Below, piece by piece: positions 6,876-13,910 of a DNA stretch of 36,207 nt. The notes under the pieces are model-generated. The model was given only the letters and a program-made list of their open reading frames with translations, had not been told where the DNA came from and did no database searches. The stretch's first letter is position 1, and each line of letters begins with the position of its first letter. The DNA is taken from IMG/VR virus record IMGVR_UViG_3300049734_000449, positions 1 through 36,207 of that record. The stretch is one strand, 5' to 3'. The DNA is from a virus. The position numbers and the translations under genes are program-made.

Positions 6876-7028
6876 TTATTCTTCGCGCTTGCGTCCGCGT
6901 CCGCCCGCGAGTCCGGCTTTGCGCGCGATCGCGCTGCGCTCTTCCGCAGTCAGGTTCTTGGCGCGGGCTTTGCCGCCGCGGCGGCCGAGCGATACGGCCG
7001 CGGGATCTTTACGCTTTCTCGCTACCAT
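6876..7028 (-). CDS. GRRGG / LTAEERSAIARKAG small basic protein
   Basis: A 50-residue protein: KDPAAVSLGRRGGKARAKNL, then TAEERSAIARKAGLAGG and a basic tail. It is the shortest complete member of a motif family seen here at 95-571, at the C-terminus of the GIY-YIG protein (29038-29529) and as a remnant at 28718-28780. The motif reads as a short basic loop plus helix, as in DNA-binding modules of homing endonucleases. It overlaps the upstream gene by 20 bases. Confidence 0.6.
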   Translation of the reverse strand: MVARKRKDPAAVSLGRRGGKARAKNLTAEERSAIARKAGLAGGRGRKREE

Positions 7029-7224
7029 TGCCCGGATCTTTCAGAAGGGCGATGAGCGCCGCGACCACGTTGTTTCGCAGGTCGCGCCAGCGCTTTTCTT
7101 CGAGGTCGCTCTGTTTGCCGAGCCGTTCGCTCAGCTCTCGAACCGATGCATGCAGTTGGTGGCAGTCATCGTTCAACGAAGCAATAGATTGCTTCAGAAA
7201 GTCCATGTCCGGGCTTTGGTCCAT
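7009..7224 (-). CDS. Coiled-coil hypothetical protein
   Basis: A 71-residue protein from the ATG at 7224 (MDQSPDMDFLKQSIASLNDD), helical throughout with an amphipathic centre (HASVRELSERLGKQSDLEEK). It overlaps the downstream GRRGG gene, so the two probably form a minus-strand pair. No function recognised. Confidence 0.6.
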   Translation of the reverse strand: MDQSPDMDFLKQSIASLNDDCHQLHASVRELSERLGKQSDLEEKRWRDLRNNVVAALIALLKDPGNGSEKA

Positions 7225-7270
7225 AATGAATAGCTTACCGCTATGCGTGAATCCGCGCAACTGGGCCGCC

Positions 7271-7516
7271 ATGAATGAACTCCAGCGCCTTCGCCTGGAG
7301 CAGGTCCGCTGCGCTGACCACGCCATTCGCTTAAGCCAGAAGCTCGCAAACGATAAGACAGGCAGTCCGGACGAGGCGGCGAAGACGGACGCCGAGCGCG
7401 AGTTCGCGATGCTCGGCGTTTCGGATTATTTGATCGAAGAAATGCTGCTCACGTTTTGGCTCGATCAGATCCACGCCGCGATTGAGAAGCAGGAAAAAGG
7501 AGAGCATCCGTCTTGA
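7271..7516 (+). CDS. Helical hypothetical protein containing a decayed element
   Basis: An 81-residue protein (MNELQRLRLEQVRCADHAIR). A decayed copy of the 69-bp element is read in frame and gives the peptide NDKTGSPDE, comparable with NDKTGMPDS in the gene at 95-571. The rest is an ordinary helical phage protein (MLGVSDYLIEEMLLTFWLDQ). It overlaps the convergent gene at 7449. Confidence 0.55.
   Translation: MNELQRLRLEQVRCADHAIRLSQKLANDKTGSPDEAAKTDAEREFAMLGVSDYLIEEMLLTFWLDQIHAAIEKQEKGEHPS
7315..7378 (+). repeat. Palindromic element E5 (decayed, inside a gene)
   Basis: TGACCA at 7315-7320, then AACGATAAGACAGGC and CCGGACGAGG as in E1 read on the other strand. The left CTTATC and the right TGGTCA are lost. 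It is in the same translation frame as the copies in the genes at 95, 8105 and 19334. Confidence 0.45.
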
Positions 7517-7679
7517 CGCTGGCTTCAGCAAGCTTCCCTGCCAACTCGTGCTCCAGCCGTTCGATGCGGCGCTCCAGGTCGTCCTTCATCGATATGAGCA
7601 GCGCGATCACCGCCGCATTGTCGGGGCGTGCAGGAATTATCGCGGCGAGCGGGAGAGCGATCAGCGTGCGGCGGGTCAT
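7449..7679 (-). CDS. Exported or membrane-anchored coiled-coil protein
   Basis: A 76-residue protein starting MTRRTLIALPLAAIIPAR, a signal-peptide-like N-terminus, then a coiled coil (MKDDLERRIERLEHELAGKL). Third gene of an ATGA-coupled minus-strand operon led by the RHH repressor at 7876-8040. The first 25 or so bases are duplicated at 8834-8860, where they begin a broken relative. Confidence 0.55.
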   Translation of the reverse strand: MTRRTLIALPLAAIIPARPDNAAVIALLISMKDDLERRIERLEHELAGKLAEASVKTDALLFPASQSRRGSDRAKT

Positions 7680-7879
7680 GGGTTGTTAGTCCGTATCCAA
7701 TCTTTAATACATAACATGCAGGTCGCCGTCGTTTCATCCTTGGAGAACCAGCAGCCATGACCGCATTCGAGGATGGCCGTCAGCGTATGCCACTTATTCG
7801 GTACGTGATTAACGATGCGGCGAGTAAACTTGCCGCTCGATATTGCAGCGCGGATTTGACGGCGTTCGTCAGCGGTCAT
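7676..7879 (-). CDS. Small CGH...CxxC zinc-binding protein
   Basis: A 67-residue protein with LECGHGCWFSKDETTATCML and CIKDW, i.e. C-G-H-x-C-W followed by CxxC, probably one zinc. Paralogs are at 18156, 18388 and 28255. Its ATG overlaps the RHH stop and its stop overlaps the next ATG, so it is translationally coupled to both and under RHH control. Confidence 0.65.
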   Translation of the reverse strand: MTADERRQIRAAISSGKFTRRIVNHVPNKWHTLTAILECGHGCWFSKDETTATCMLCIKDWIRTNNP

Positions 7880-8040
7880 TTTTTCTTGCGCGGATTGCGG
7901 TCTGGTGGCAGCGATTTTTCTATCAGGTCACGGATGGCTTCGGTTCGGCTTATGAAGCGCTTTTCGAATCGATAGTCATCGATTCGTTCCAGGATTACCT
8001 TGCTCAGATAGAGGCTGATGTATCGGTGTTCGGCGTCCAT
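7876..8040 (-). CDS. Ribbon-helix-helix (Arc/CopG-type) repressor
   Basis: A 54-residue protein: beta strand RYISLYLSKVI, helix ERIDDYRFEKRFI, turn SRTEA, helix IRDLIEKSL, then a basic tail. This is the RHH fold, which binds DNA as a dimer through the strand. It resembles the second RHH protein at 33639. It leads a minus-strand operon and is divergent from the ParB-like gene. Its promoter holds the TGTACA-N3-TGTACA operator, so autoregulation is likely. Confidence 0.75.
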   Translation of the reverse strand: MDAEHRYISLYLSKVILERIDDYRFEKRFISRTEAIRDLIEKSLPPDRNPRKKK

Positions 8041-8046
8041 GTGTCC

Positions 8047-8083
8047 AGTATAGCCTATACGGTTTCAATGTACATAGTGTACA
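8047..8083 (-). promoter_or_regulatory. RHH promoter and TGTACA operator
   Basis: TGTACA-TAG-TGTACA spans 8069-8083. On the minus strand the distal TGTACA (8069-8074) acts as the -35, with a 16-base spacer and -10 TATACT (8047-8052). Only six bases separate the -10 from the ATG at 8040, so the mRNA is probably leaderless. An operator over the -35 implies repression; the divergent ParB-like gene may be co-controlled. Confidence 0.65.
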
Positions 8084-8104
8084 ATCGATACAGGGTATAA
8101 CTTC

Positions 8105-8917
8105 ATGACACAAAACGTAGTCGCGATACGCAAGCCGAGTGATCTTCAGATCCACCCGTACTGTGCGTATTTCCCCGAGCTTGACCGTTATGACGCCGAA
8201 CAGCTCGAACTCAGTATTTCGCAGAGCGGCCTGCTTGATCCCATTGTTCTGTATGAAGGACAGGTGCTTGACGGACGCAACCGCCTCAAGGCGTGCCTTG
8301 CGTGCGGCGAGACGCCCCGATTCGTCGAATTCCGCGAGGTCAGCAACGGGATGGATGTGTTGCCGTGGCTGCTCGTAAAGAATCTTTATCGGCGGCATCT
8401 GACCGAGGAACAAGCGACGGCAGTCACGACGAAGGCGTTTCACGAGCAGGCGCGATTGAATGCGGCACAACGAAAGAGGGATGCGGGATCGCGCGGGATT
8501 GAGGGCGGGCGAGGTAAAGCGAAAACCCTTGCGTCGAATTCAACGCAAGGGTTTACTGACCGCCAAGCGCGATCAGTGGCCGGGAAAATTGCATCGCTCG
8601 CAAAAACCACGAATTATAAGGCAAGACAGGCGCTGAAGGTTGCGAAGGATGCGCCGGAATGTCGAGGAGCTCAAAGTACTCGACCAGTGTTCGGGGAAAT
8701 CGCGCGGGTCCCAATCGTCGGGATTCTCGCTATCGGCGGTGCTCTGGCGTGCGGGTGCGACCACTCCCGTCCGGCTTGCTTCTCTTATCCACTGGGTAAG
8801 ACAGGCTCCCTGGACTGGTGTGGTCAAGAGCGGCAGGGCGATCAGCGTGCGGCGGGTCATGGTACTAATCATACCTTTGGCTTAGTGCAGTCTGTACAGA
8901 TCTGTCATATTATATAG
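8105..8917 (+). CDS. ParB/Srx-domain protein with altered C-terminus
   Basis: A 270-residue frame. Residues about 10-110 are a ParB N-terminal (ParB/Srx) domain: LQIHPYCAYFPELDRYDAEQ, then GLLDPIVLYEGQVLDGRNR and a NLYRRHLTEEQ helix. Phage ParB-like proteins may be CTPase-type DNA clamps or nucleases. No parA is present. After about residue 185 (ALKVAKDAPE) the sequence no longer looks like a ParB protein: it reads through element E6 and antisense to a duplicated signal-peptide sequence. The 3' end was probably replaced by recombination. Confidence 0.7.
   Translation: MTQNVVAIRKPSDLQIHPYCAYFPELDRYDAEQLELSISQSGLLDPIVLYEGQVLDGRNRLKACLACGETPRFVEFREVSNGMDVLPWLLVKNLYRRHLTEEQATAVTTKAFHEQARLNAAQRKRDAGSRGIEGGRGKAKTLASNSTQGFTDRQARSVAGKIASLAKTTNYKARQALKVAKDAPECRGAQSTRPVFGEIARVPIVGILAIGGALACGCDHSRPACFSYPLGKTGSLDWCGQERQGDQRAAGHGTNHTFGLVQSVQICHII
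8573..8860 (-). pseudogene. Remnant related to the gene at 7449
   Basis: From the ATG at 8860 it starts MTRRTLIALPL, the same as the gene at 7449, then runs through element E6 and into a plausible segment (DSENPDDWDPRDFPEHW) before colliding with the ParB coding region. It looks like a signal-peptide gene fragment moved together with an element. Confidence 0.35.
8758..8826 (+). repeat. Palindromic element E6
   Basis: CGACCA to TGGTCA, 69 bp, with GTCCGGC, CTTATC and GGTAAG. The plus strand encodes RPACFSYPLGKTGSLDWCGQ in the ParB frame, the same phase as in E1. It marks the junction between ParB-like coding sequence and the duplicated MTRRTLIALPL segment. Confidence 0.75.
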
Positions 8918-8925
8918 GCGAACCC

Positions 8926-10005
8926 ATGCCTAACGAGCGGAACGCAATCGATCAAAGTACGGCGCTAATCCTGGCAGACCGCACGCAGAGCGTTGATTTG
9001 TATCGGGCGATGTGCAGTGCGATTGCCGAATGTGCGCGAGTGGATCAGGTGCGCGAATGGCGGAGTCAGGCAATTGGTTGGGAAGAATATCATCGTCGGG
9101 CCAAGAATCGCGAGCCCGAGGAGTTGGCAAGCGCAATTCGGTTACGTGCGGAGAGGCGTGCTGGTGAATTGCTGATTGAGATGGCGGAGCGCGGCGAGCG
9201 CTTCAACGGGCTGGGCGGCAATATAGCAGCCTTGAAAGATTCAAGGGTGACTCTTGCTGACCTCAATGTAGGTGACAATGAGTCTGCCGATTGGCAACAA
9301 CTCGCGCGGATTCCCGCCACTGAGTTTGAAGAGGCCCTAGCTGCGCCTGGCGTCAAACGTACATATAAAGTAGTTGCGGCCTATCGGCAGAAGCATCCTG
9401 CAACACCGAAACTGCCCAAGCAGACGACAGGCGCGAAGCGATTGTCTGAGCATAATGCTGAACGCCAGCGCCGATTACTCTGCGAAGCTGTGCTGAAGGT
9501 GGCCGATGGTAAGATTCGCTCGATTGAGCAGATTTGTGAGATTACTGGGCGTATAGACGCTGCCCCGAATTCGGCGCTAATGACGCGTGCTCGGATGCTT
9601 CCATGGTTGACGATTGAGCGAACGCCAGAAGGTTACCGATTGTCGGTGGATGAAGAATTGCGGCTGATCTGCGAAGATCATGCGCCACGTCCGCAACTGA
9701 ACGGTGCGGGCGTTCATGCGTTCATTAAACGCCTTGCGAAGGAAATTGATCGCAAGAGAAAGGAGAACTACGAAAAGAACAAGACCTCAAAATGGATGCC
9801 CGATAATGTCTCGAAAATCGAGCAGAAGCGACTCCTCGACTGGATCGAAGCGGAGTTGTTCCAACTGACTCAACTGATGGCTTCGTCCGGACCCGACACT
9901 ATGTCGGCAATCCGGACTCAGAATCATCCCGATGTGGATGGAGAAAGACACCATGTATTACAAGAAAAGCACTCGAATCGAACCGTTGACCCAAGACCTT
10001 GCTAA
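8926..10005 (+). CDS. Phage protein with LRAERRAGELL motif
   Basis: A 359-residue protein. A helical N-terminus includes AIRLRAERRAGELLIEMAER, a motif common in phage and plasmid proteins encoded near ParB-like genes. The basic C-terminal third (RLAKEIDRKRKENYEKNKTS) suggests DNA binding. Upstream, TCTGTACAGA (8891-8900) is a palindrome with the same TGTACA core as the RHH operators. It overlaps the next gene out of frame. Precise function unknown. Confidence 0.6.
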   Translation: MPNERNAIDQSTALILADRTQSVDLYRAMCSAIAECARVDQVREWRSQAIGWEEYHRRAKNREPEELASAIRLRAERRAGELLIEMAERGERFNGLGGNIAALKDSRVTLADLNVGDNESADWQQLARIPATEFEEALAAPGVKRTYKVVAAYRQKHPATPKLPKQTTGAKRLSEHNAERQRRLLCEAVLKVADGKIRSIEQICEITGRIDAAPNSALMTRARMLPWLTIERTPEGYRLSVDEELRLICEDHAPRPQLNGAGVHAFIKRLAKEIDRKRKENYEKNKTSKWMPDNVSKIEQKRLLDWIEAELFQLTQLMASSGPDTMSAIRTQNHPDVDGERHHVLQEKHSNRTVDPRPC

Positions 10006-10915
10006 GCAAGTCGCGGCTATGCCCGGACTTCCGGGCGAGCGGCAAATCCGTGGCGCTCGTTTGAAGTTCCTGCACAATCACTTGAGGAATGGCAGTTTCG
10101 TCGGGCCGAATTGGGCGGTTGCCATTCATGAAACAAGCGGTGAAACGTTCCGTATTAACGGTCAGCACTCTAGCAACATGCTAGCGAATCTGGGCCAAGA
10201 GGATTTTCCGGAAGGATTGAACGTAACGATCGATACGTACGGATTCACCGACATGCGAGAGGATGCGCCGGGGCTGTTTAACTTATTCGATCATCCGCGA
10301 TCGGCGCGCAGCGATACGGACTTCATGGGAATATCGCGGGCATTCTATCCGGAATTCGCCAACATGGACAACGCATTTTTGGTCAAGGTGGCATCCGGCA
10401 TCGACGCGAATATCCGCTTGCGGATGGAAAAGGCCGATTCCAGCACGAAAACTATTATCTACGAGGAACTATTTCCTCACCGCGACCATGGCTACTATTT
10501 TCTGAAGGAAGAGTACCGTCAGTTCGCCGTGTGGCTATATCAGTGGCGCGAAACGACGCATTTTCCGTTCATCGGGCGCAATGGAGTGACAAGCGAGATT
10601 CTCGATGACTGGAGAGCAGAGGCGGACTTCTCCACGGAGTTCTGGGGCTACGTGTTCCGCGAGAACCACCCTGATCCGGAGCATGAAAGCCGCGAGCTCG
10701 TCAGGGATTTGCAACTACTCAGCATGAAGTCAAAGAAGGTTTCTGCTGATGAATGGCAGAAGAAAGCGAGGAAGTACTGGCAAAGGTATTTCCGATTTCG
10801 CAGAACTCAAGGTCCGGAAGAGGTAGTAGTGGGGATGGATGACAATGGGGAGGAAATTGTAGAAGTACCCGAACCGTTCATGATATCCAGCCCCGAAGAA
10901 GGATTGCATCCGTAG
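9953..10915 (+). CDS. Hypothetical protein with ParB/DGQHR-like INGQHS motif
   Basis: A 320-residue protein from the ATG at 9953 (MYYKKSTRIEPLTQDLAKQV). FRINGQHSSNMLANLGQ near residue 65 resembles the DGQHR and ParB-like box in nucleotide-binding phage proteins. The start overlaps the preceding gene by 53 bases, so the two are coupled. The C-terminus is acidic. It closes the three-gene ParB-like module and could be a DNA-modification or partition accessory. Confidence 0.55.
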   Translation: MYYKKSTRIEPLTQDLAKQVAAMPGLPGERQIRGARLKFLHNHLRNGSFVGPNWAVAIHETSGETFRINGQHSSNMLANLGQEDFPEGLNVTIDTYGFTDMREDAPGLFNLFDHPRSARSDTDFMGISRAFYPEFANMDNAFLVKVASGIDANIRLRMEKADSSTKTIIYEELFPHRDHGYYFLKEEYRQFAVWLYQWRETTHFPFIGRNGVTSEILDDWRAEADFSTEFWGYVFRENHPDPEHESRELVRDLQLLSMKSKKVSADEWQKKARKYWQRYFRFRRTQGPEEVVVGMDDNGEEIVEVPEPFMISSPEEGLHP

Positions 10916-10936
10916 GTTTCAAGCAGTGTAGTTCAT

Positions 10937-10965
10937 CCGGTAGCGGGAGCACTGCCCGCTACCGG
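10937..10965 (+). terminator. Strong hairpin after the ParB-like module
   Basis: CCGGTAGCGGG and CCCGCTACCGG pair perfectly (11 bp) around a 7-base loop. No T-run follows, so it is either a poor intrinsic terminator or an RNA-stability hairpin. It separates the module from the head genes. Confidence 0.5.
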
Positions 10966-10982
10966 ACCCACGAATTAGCAGC

Positions 10983-11028
10983 CTCTCTTATCCCCAATCA
11001 GCCTGAGTAGTCCGGCCACGTGTGGTCA
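10983..11028 (+). repeat. Palindromic element E7 (right half)
   Basis: CTCTTATCCCCAATCAGCC then GTCCGGCCACGTGTGGTCA. The sub-type (GGCTGATTGG arm, GGCCGGAC) is shared with E14 in opposite orientation. It ends two bases before the portal ATG. Confidence 0.6.
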
Positions 11029-11030
11029 AA

Positions 11031-12257
11031 ATGCCCGTCCTAACGCGCATCCGTAACATCTTCCGCAAGGAAACGCCGATCATTAACGACGGCCGCGGCA
11101 ACCTGCCGACCGTGACGATCCGCGGCGGCTTCGGGTACCTGCCGGGCGCGCGCTGGACCGACCGCGAATACCCGTTTCTCGCGAAATCCGGATACATGGC
11201 GAATAGCGATGTTTTTGCCTGTGTAAGTTTGGTTGCCGGAACCGCAAAGCAGGTGAAGTTCGATCTGTCGGTGGGGCGCGATCTGCTTGTGCTGCTGCGC
11301 GCGGCGGGCGGGCGCTCGTTCATCGAATCGTGGATCTCGTATATCCTGCTCTCGGGCAACTGCTTCATCGAAATCGGGCGCAACGCCGCGGGCGCGCCGG
11401 TCGCGCTGTATCTCGTGCAGCCCGACCGCGTGACGGCCAAAACGAACATCAATACGCCAGGCACCGAGGATAACCGCCGCCCGCAGGTGAACATGTGGGT
11501 CATCCGCGACGCCAAGGGCATGCAGTATCCGGTATTGCCCGCCGACATGGTGCACTCGAAGCTCTTCCATCCGCTCGATCCGATCTACGGCATGGCGCCG
11601 CTCGAAGCCGCGATGCTGCAGGTGGACGCGCAGAACGAAGGCGCGACGCTCATGAAGCGGATGCTCCAGGGCGGATTCGCGCCCGGTTGGATCGAGGCGG
11701 CGGAGGATAGCGAGTGGACCGATACGCAGGTCTCGCAACTGCGCGAACGCCTGCGGCGCTCGCGCGAATCGGGCGAGGCGCTCTGGCTCCAGAACGCCAA
11801 ATGGCACGAGATGGGCTTTCCGCCGGTCGATTCGGGTGTGGCCGAACAGCAGGTGCTGTCGAAGCGCGATATTGCGAGCGTCTTTCACGTGCCGCCGCAG
11901 CTCATCGGCGATACCGCCTCACAGACTTACAGTAACTACATACAAGCTCGCCAGGCGCTCTACATGGAAGCGGTCTGGCCGCTTTTGACGCAATTCCGCG
12001 ACGATCTGAACCGCACGGTAGGCCGCGACTTGAAATCGGAGATGGAATTCGATAAGGATTCCTTCGACGCCATCGCCGCGGCCCGCACCGAAGCCGCCGA
12101 CCGCGTGCATAAGCTCTGGACGGCGGGCCTGATCACGCAGAACGAAGGGCGGCGTGATCTCGAATACGATACCGTCGCCGGCGGCGATGTGTTCTATGCG
12201 CCGGCGAATTTCCTGCCGCTCGGCGGCGAGGTTGCGCCCGAGGCGGAGGGCTCGTGA
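11031..12257 (+). CDS. Portal protein, HK97 type
   Basis: A 408-residue protein from the ATG at 11031; a GTG at 11022 inside E7 would add three residues. Typical features are SFIESWISYILLSGNCFIEI, LFHPLDPIYGMAPLEAAMLQ and LSKRDIASVFHVPPQLIGD, the HK97 portal hallmark. It forms the dodecameric DNA channel at one capsid vertex and docks the terminase. No Shine-Dalgarno sequence is visible; the start follows element E7 directly. Confidence 0.93.
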   Translation: MPVLTRIRNIFRKETPIINDGRGNLPTVTIRGGFGYLPGARWTDREYPFLAKSGYMANSDVFACVSLVAGTAKQVKFDLSVGRDLLVLLRAAGGRSFIESWISYILLSGNCFIEIGRNAAGAPVALYLVQPDRVTAKTNINTPGTEDNRRPQVNMWVIRDAKGMQYPVLPADMVHSKLFHPLDPIYGMAPLEAAMLQVDAQNEGATLMKRMLQGGFAPGWIEAAEDSEWTDTQVSQLRERLRRSRESGEALWLQNAKWHEMGFPPVDSGVAEQQVLSKRDIASVFHVPPQLIGDTASQTYSNYIQARQALYMEAVWPLLTQFRDDLNRTVGRDLKSEMEFDKDSFDAIAAARTEAADRVHKLWTAGLITQNEGRRDLEYDTVAGGDVFYAPANFLPLGGEVAPEAEGS

Positions 12258-12412
12258 CAGTCGTGATGGCGGATTTGGGCGGTATGCTTGGTGTACTTGC
12301 CGCACGGGCAGCGGTCGGTCGAGCGCGGGCGGCCGGGATTGGATGCGCCGGGCTGCGCCCACCGGTGATTGGCGAGCTCGCGCATGGCGCGAGAGATGAG
12401 GGATTTGTTCAT
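12194..12412 (-). CDS. Small CPCG...HxxC zinc-binding protein
   Basis: A 72-residue protein (MNKSLISRAMRELANHRWAQ) with CPCGKYTKHTAQIRHHDC, a probable single-zinc fold. Its 3' end is antisense to the last 64 bases of the portal gene. Minus-strand cargo within the head cluster, overlapping the DUF2442 gene by four bases. Confidence 0.5.
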   Translation of the reverse strand: MNKSLISRAMRELANHRWAQPGASNPGRPRSTDRCPCGKYTKHTAQIRHHDCHEPSASGATSPPSGRKFAGA

Positions 12413-12687
12413 GCCACGCGCCTATGAATGCGTTGTCCTCCTGGCGCCATGTCGCCACGAAGAAATCCGGCAATCGTCAGATCTTCATCGATTTGCGGCC
12501 AATGGATTCCATAGCCGTTGCCGAGCCATCGGAAATCGTTCCGCTCGGATTCGGTCGCGTTCAAAAGCCGCGGATACCACACCAGCGGAACGGTAATAGT
12601 GCGTCCATCCGCTAGCACGCAGGTAAGCTCATCGTTATTGAAAGTGAGGGAGATTCCCTGCACGTTTTCATCTTCTAAAGTAGCCAT
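12409..12687 (-). CDS. DUF2442 family protein
   Basis: A 92-residue protein with the DUF2442 signature: LADGRTITVPLVWYPRLLNA, then RNDFRWLGNGYGIHWPQIDE and DLTIAGFL. Genes of this family are often paired with DUF4160 genes, as here, and the pair is predicted to act as a toxin-antitoxin-like module. The start lies 20 bases inside the DUF4160 reading frame, so the two are coupled. Confidence 0.8.
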   Translation of the reverse strand: MATLEDENVQGISLTFNNDELTCVLADGRTITVPLVWYPRLLNATESERNDFRWLGNGYGIHWPQIDEDLTIAGFLRGDMAPGGQRIHRRVA

Positions 12688-12905
12688 TCCAAATCTCCAT
12701 CCATCGTTCGCGGTTGTCGATCACGAGTTGTTCAATGCGCTTTAATTCCTGCTCGCTAAAATCACGGCTGAATGATCGCGTTATCGGATTCAGCCAAAAC
12801 TTTGCTTCAGAGCGATCGCGATAAACGTGCACGTGTGGCGGTTCCTGCCCATCACCGCTGAAGAATGAGAACCGATAGGGACCGATGATCGCTAGGGTTA
12901 GGCAC
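12668..12905 (-). pseudogene. DUF4160 family gene with start-proximal frameshift
   Basis: The frame from the third codon on reads LAIIGPYRFSFFSGDGQEPP, then HVHVYRDRSEAKFWLNP and FSEQELKRIEQLVIDNRERW, a clear DUF4160 protein of about 78 residues. A GTG at 12905 would start MPTLAIIGPYR, but one extra A (GTG CCT A-ACC) puts it out of frame, and no other start codon fits. Either the gene is mutated or there is a one-base sequence error. The promoter leads straight to the GTG. Confidence 0.65.
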
Positions 12906-12912
12906 TTGACTA

Positions 12913-12941
12913 ATTATACCGCATTTATATGCACGCCGCAA
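12913..12941 (-). promoter_or_regulatory. Promoter of the DUF4160/DUF2442 pair
   Basis: Minus strand: -35 TTGCGG (12936-12941), 17-base spacer, perfect -10 TATAAT (12913-12918). Seven bases lie between the -10 and the GTG at 12905, so transcription should start at the start codon, giving a leaderless mRNA. Confidence 0.65.
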
Positions 12942-13717
12942 TGAGTGCACTCCTGATTGTTCCGAAATCATCGTCTCGCATGCGCATGGCCGTCGAATTC
13001 CGCCGCTTCCTCGACGCGCAGACGCGCCGCTGGACGCCGCCCGCGGCGCTCGTCCTCGCGCGCGAAGGGCAGCGAGCGGCGGCGGCCTACGAGCGCGATG
13101 GCGAAGCGGCGGCGATTGACGCCGTGCTCGAATCCGAATGGGCGCGGTATCTCGACCGCGTATGGCTCGCCGTGACGCCTGCCGCTGGATCGATGGTCCA
13201 GGCGGACCTCGCATCGTTCAAACAGGCCGGACTCGATATCTTCCAGCAGGCCGCGGTTGAATGGCTCCGCCGCTACGCAGCCGACCGCGTGCGCAATATC
13301 TCCGATACCTCGCGCGAGGAAATCGGCAACCAGATCCGCATCGGCGTGCAAAAAGGCGAAACGCGCGATCAGATCGCGACGCGCATCGTGAAGCACCGCC
13401 GGTCGATCACGCCGGCGCGCGCCGAGACGATCGCGCGGACGGAAGTGCACGCGGCGGCGAATCACGGCTCGCTCGTTGCCGCCCATGAAGTTGCGATCCC
13501 GCTCTACAAAATCTGGATCGCGATGCCGGGCGCGCGCGAGGCGCATGCCGCAGCATCGGGGCAGAGGCGGACGCTTGGCCAGGCGTTCCGCGTGGGCGGC
13601 TGGCCGCTCATGTATCCGGGGGATTCGACGTTGGGCTGTCCCCCCGACATGGTCGTGAATTGCAGGTGCGTTTTGTCGTTCAGTGTTCGCGAGAGGACGC
13701 GGCGGGTGAGACGATGA
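12929..13717 (+). CDS. Head morphogenesis protein, SPP1 gp7 / Mu F-like
   Basis: A 262-residue minor head protein (an ATG at 12941 is an alternative start). Family marks are AETIARTEVHAAANHGSLVA near residue 170, then the C-terminal block VGGWPLMYPGDSTLGCPPDM and VVNCRCVLSF. Members bind the portal and help assemble the prohead or deliver DNA. It is usually next to the portal; here a block of minus-strand cargo genes intervenes. Confidence 0.88.
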   Translation: MHAAMSALLIVPKSSSRMRMAVEFRRFLDAQTRRWTPPAALVLAREGQRAAAAYERDGEAAAIDAVLESEWARYLDRVWLAVTPAAGSMVQADLASFKQAGLDIFQQAAVEWLRRYAADRVRNISDTSREEIGNQIRIGVQKGETRDQIATRIVKHRRSITPARAETIARTEVHAAANHGSLVAAHEVAIPLYKIWIAMPGAREAHAAASGQRRTLGQAFRVGGWPLMYPGDSTLGCPPDMVVNCRCVLSFSVRERTRRVRR

Positions 13718-13721
13718 GAAC

Positions 13722-13866
13722 TCAGGTAGACCCGACTTTTCGTTTGGTCGCTTTCGCCTCAAGTTCCTTGATGGATTTCTTAGTAGCTTCGAGATCCTTG
13801 GTTAGTTTGGTGAGAGTCTTCTTGAGTTCTTTCGATATAAAGCTGATCGCCGCAAGTTTTGTTCAT
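13722..13866 (-). pseudogene. Small coiled-coil gene with start-proximal frameshift
   Basis: Removing one A from the AAAA run just after the ATG at 13866 yields a perfect 47-residue frame: MNKLAAISFISKELKKTLTK then LTKDLEATKKSIKELEAK, an ideal lysine-rich coiled coil ending in TGA at 13722. As given, the frame breaks at codon 3. It lies between two head genes on the opposite strand. Confidence 0.4.
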
Positions 13867-13910
13867 CGGAGTGTTGTTTGCGCCAGCAGGCTCGTGAGAA
13901 TGCTGCTCCA

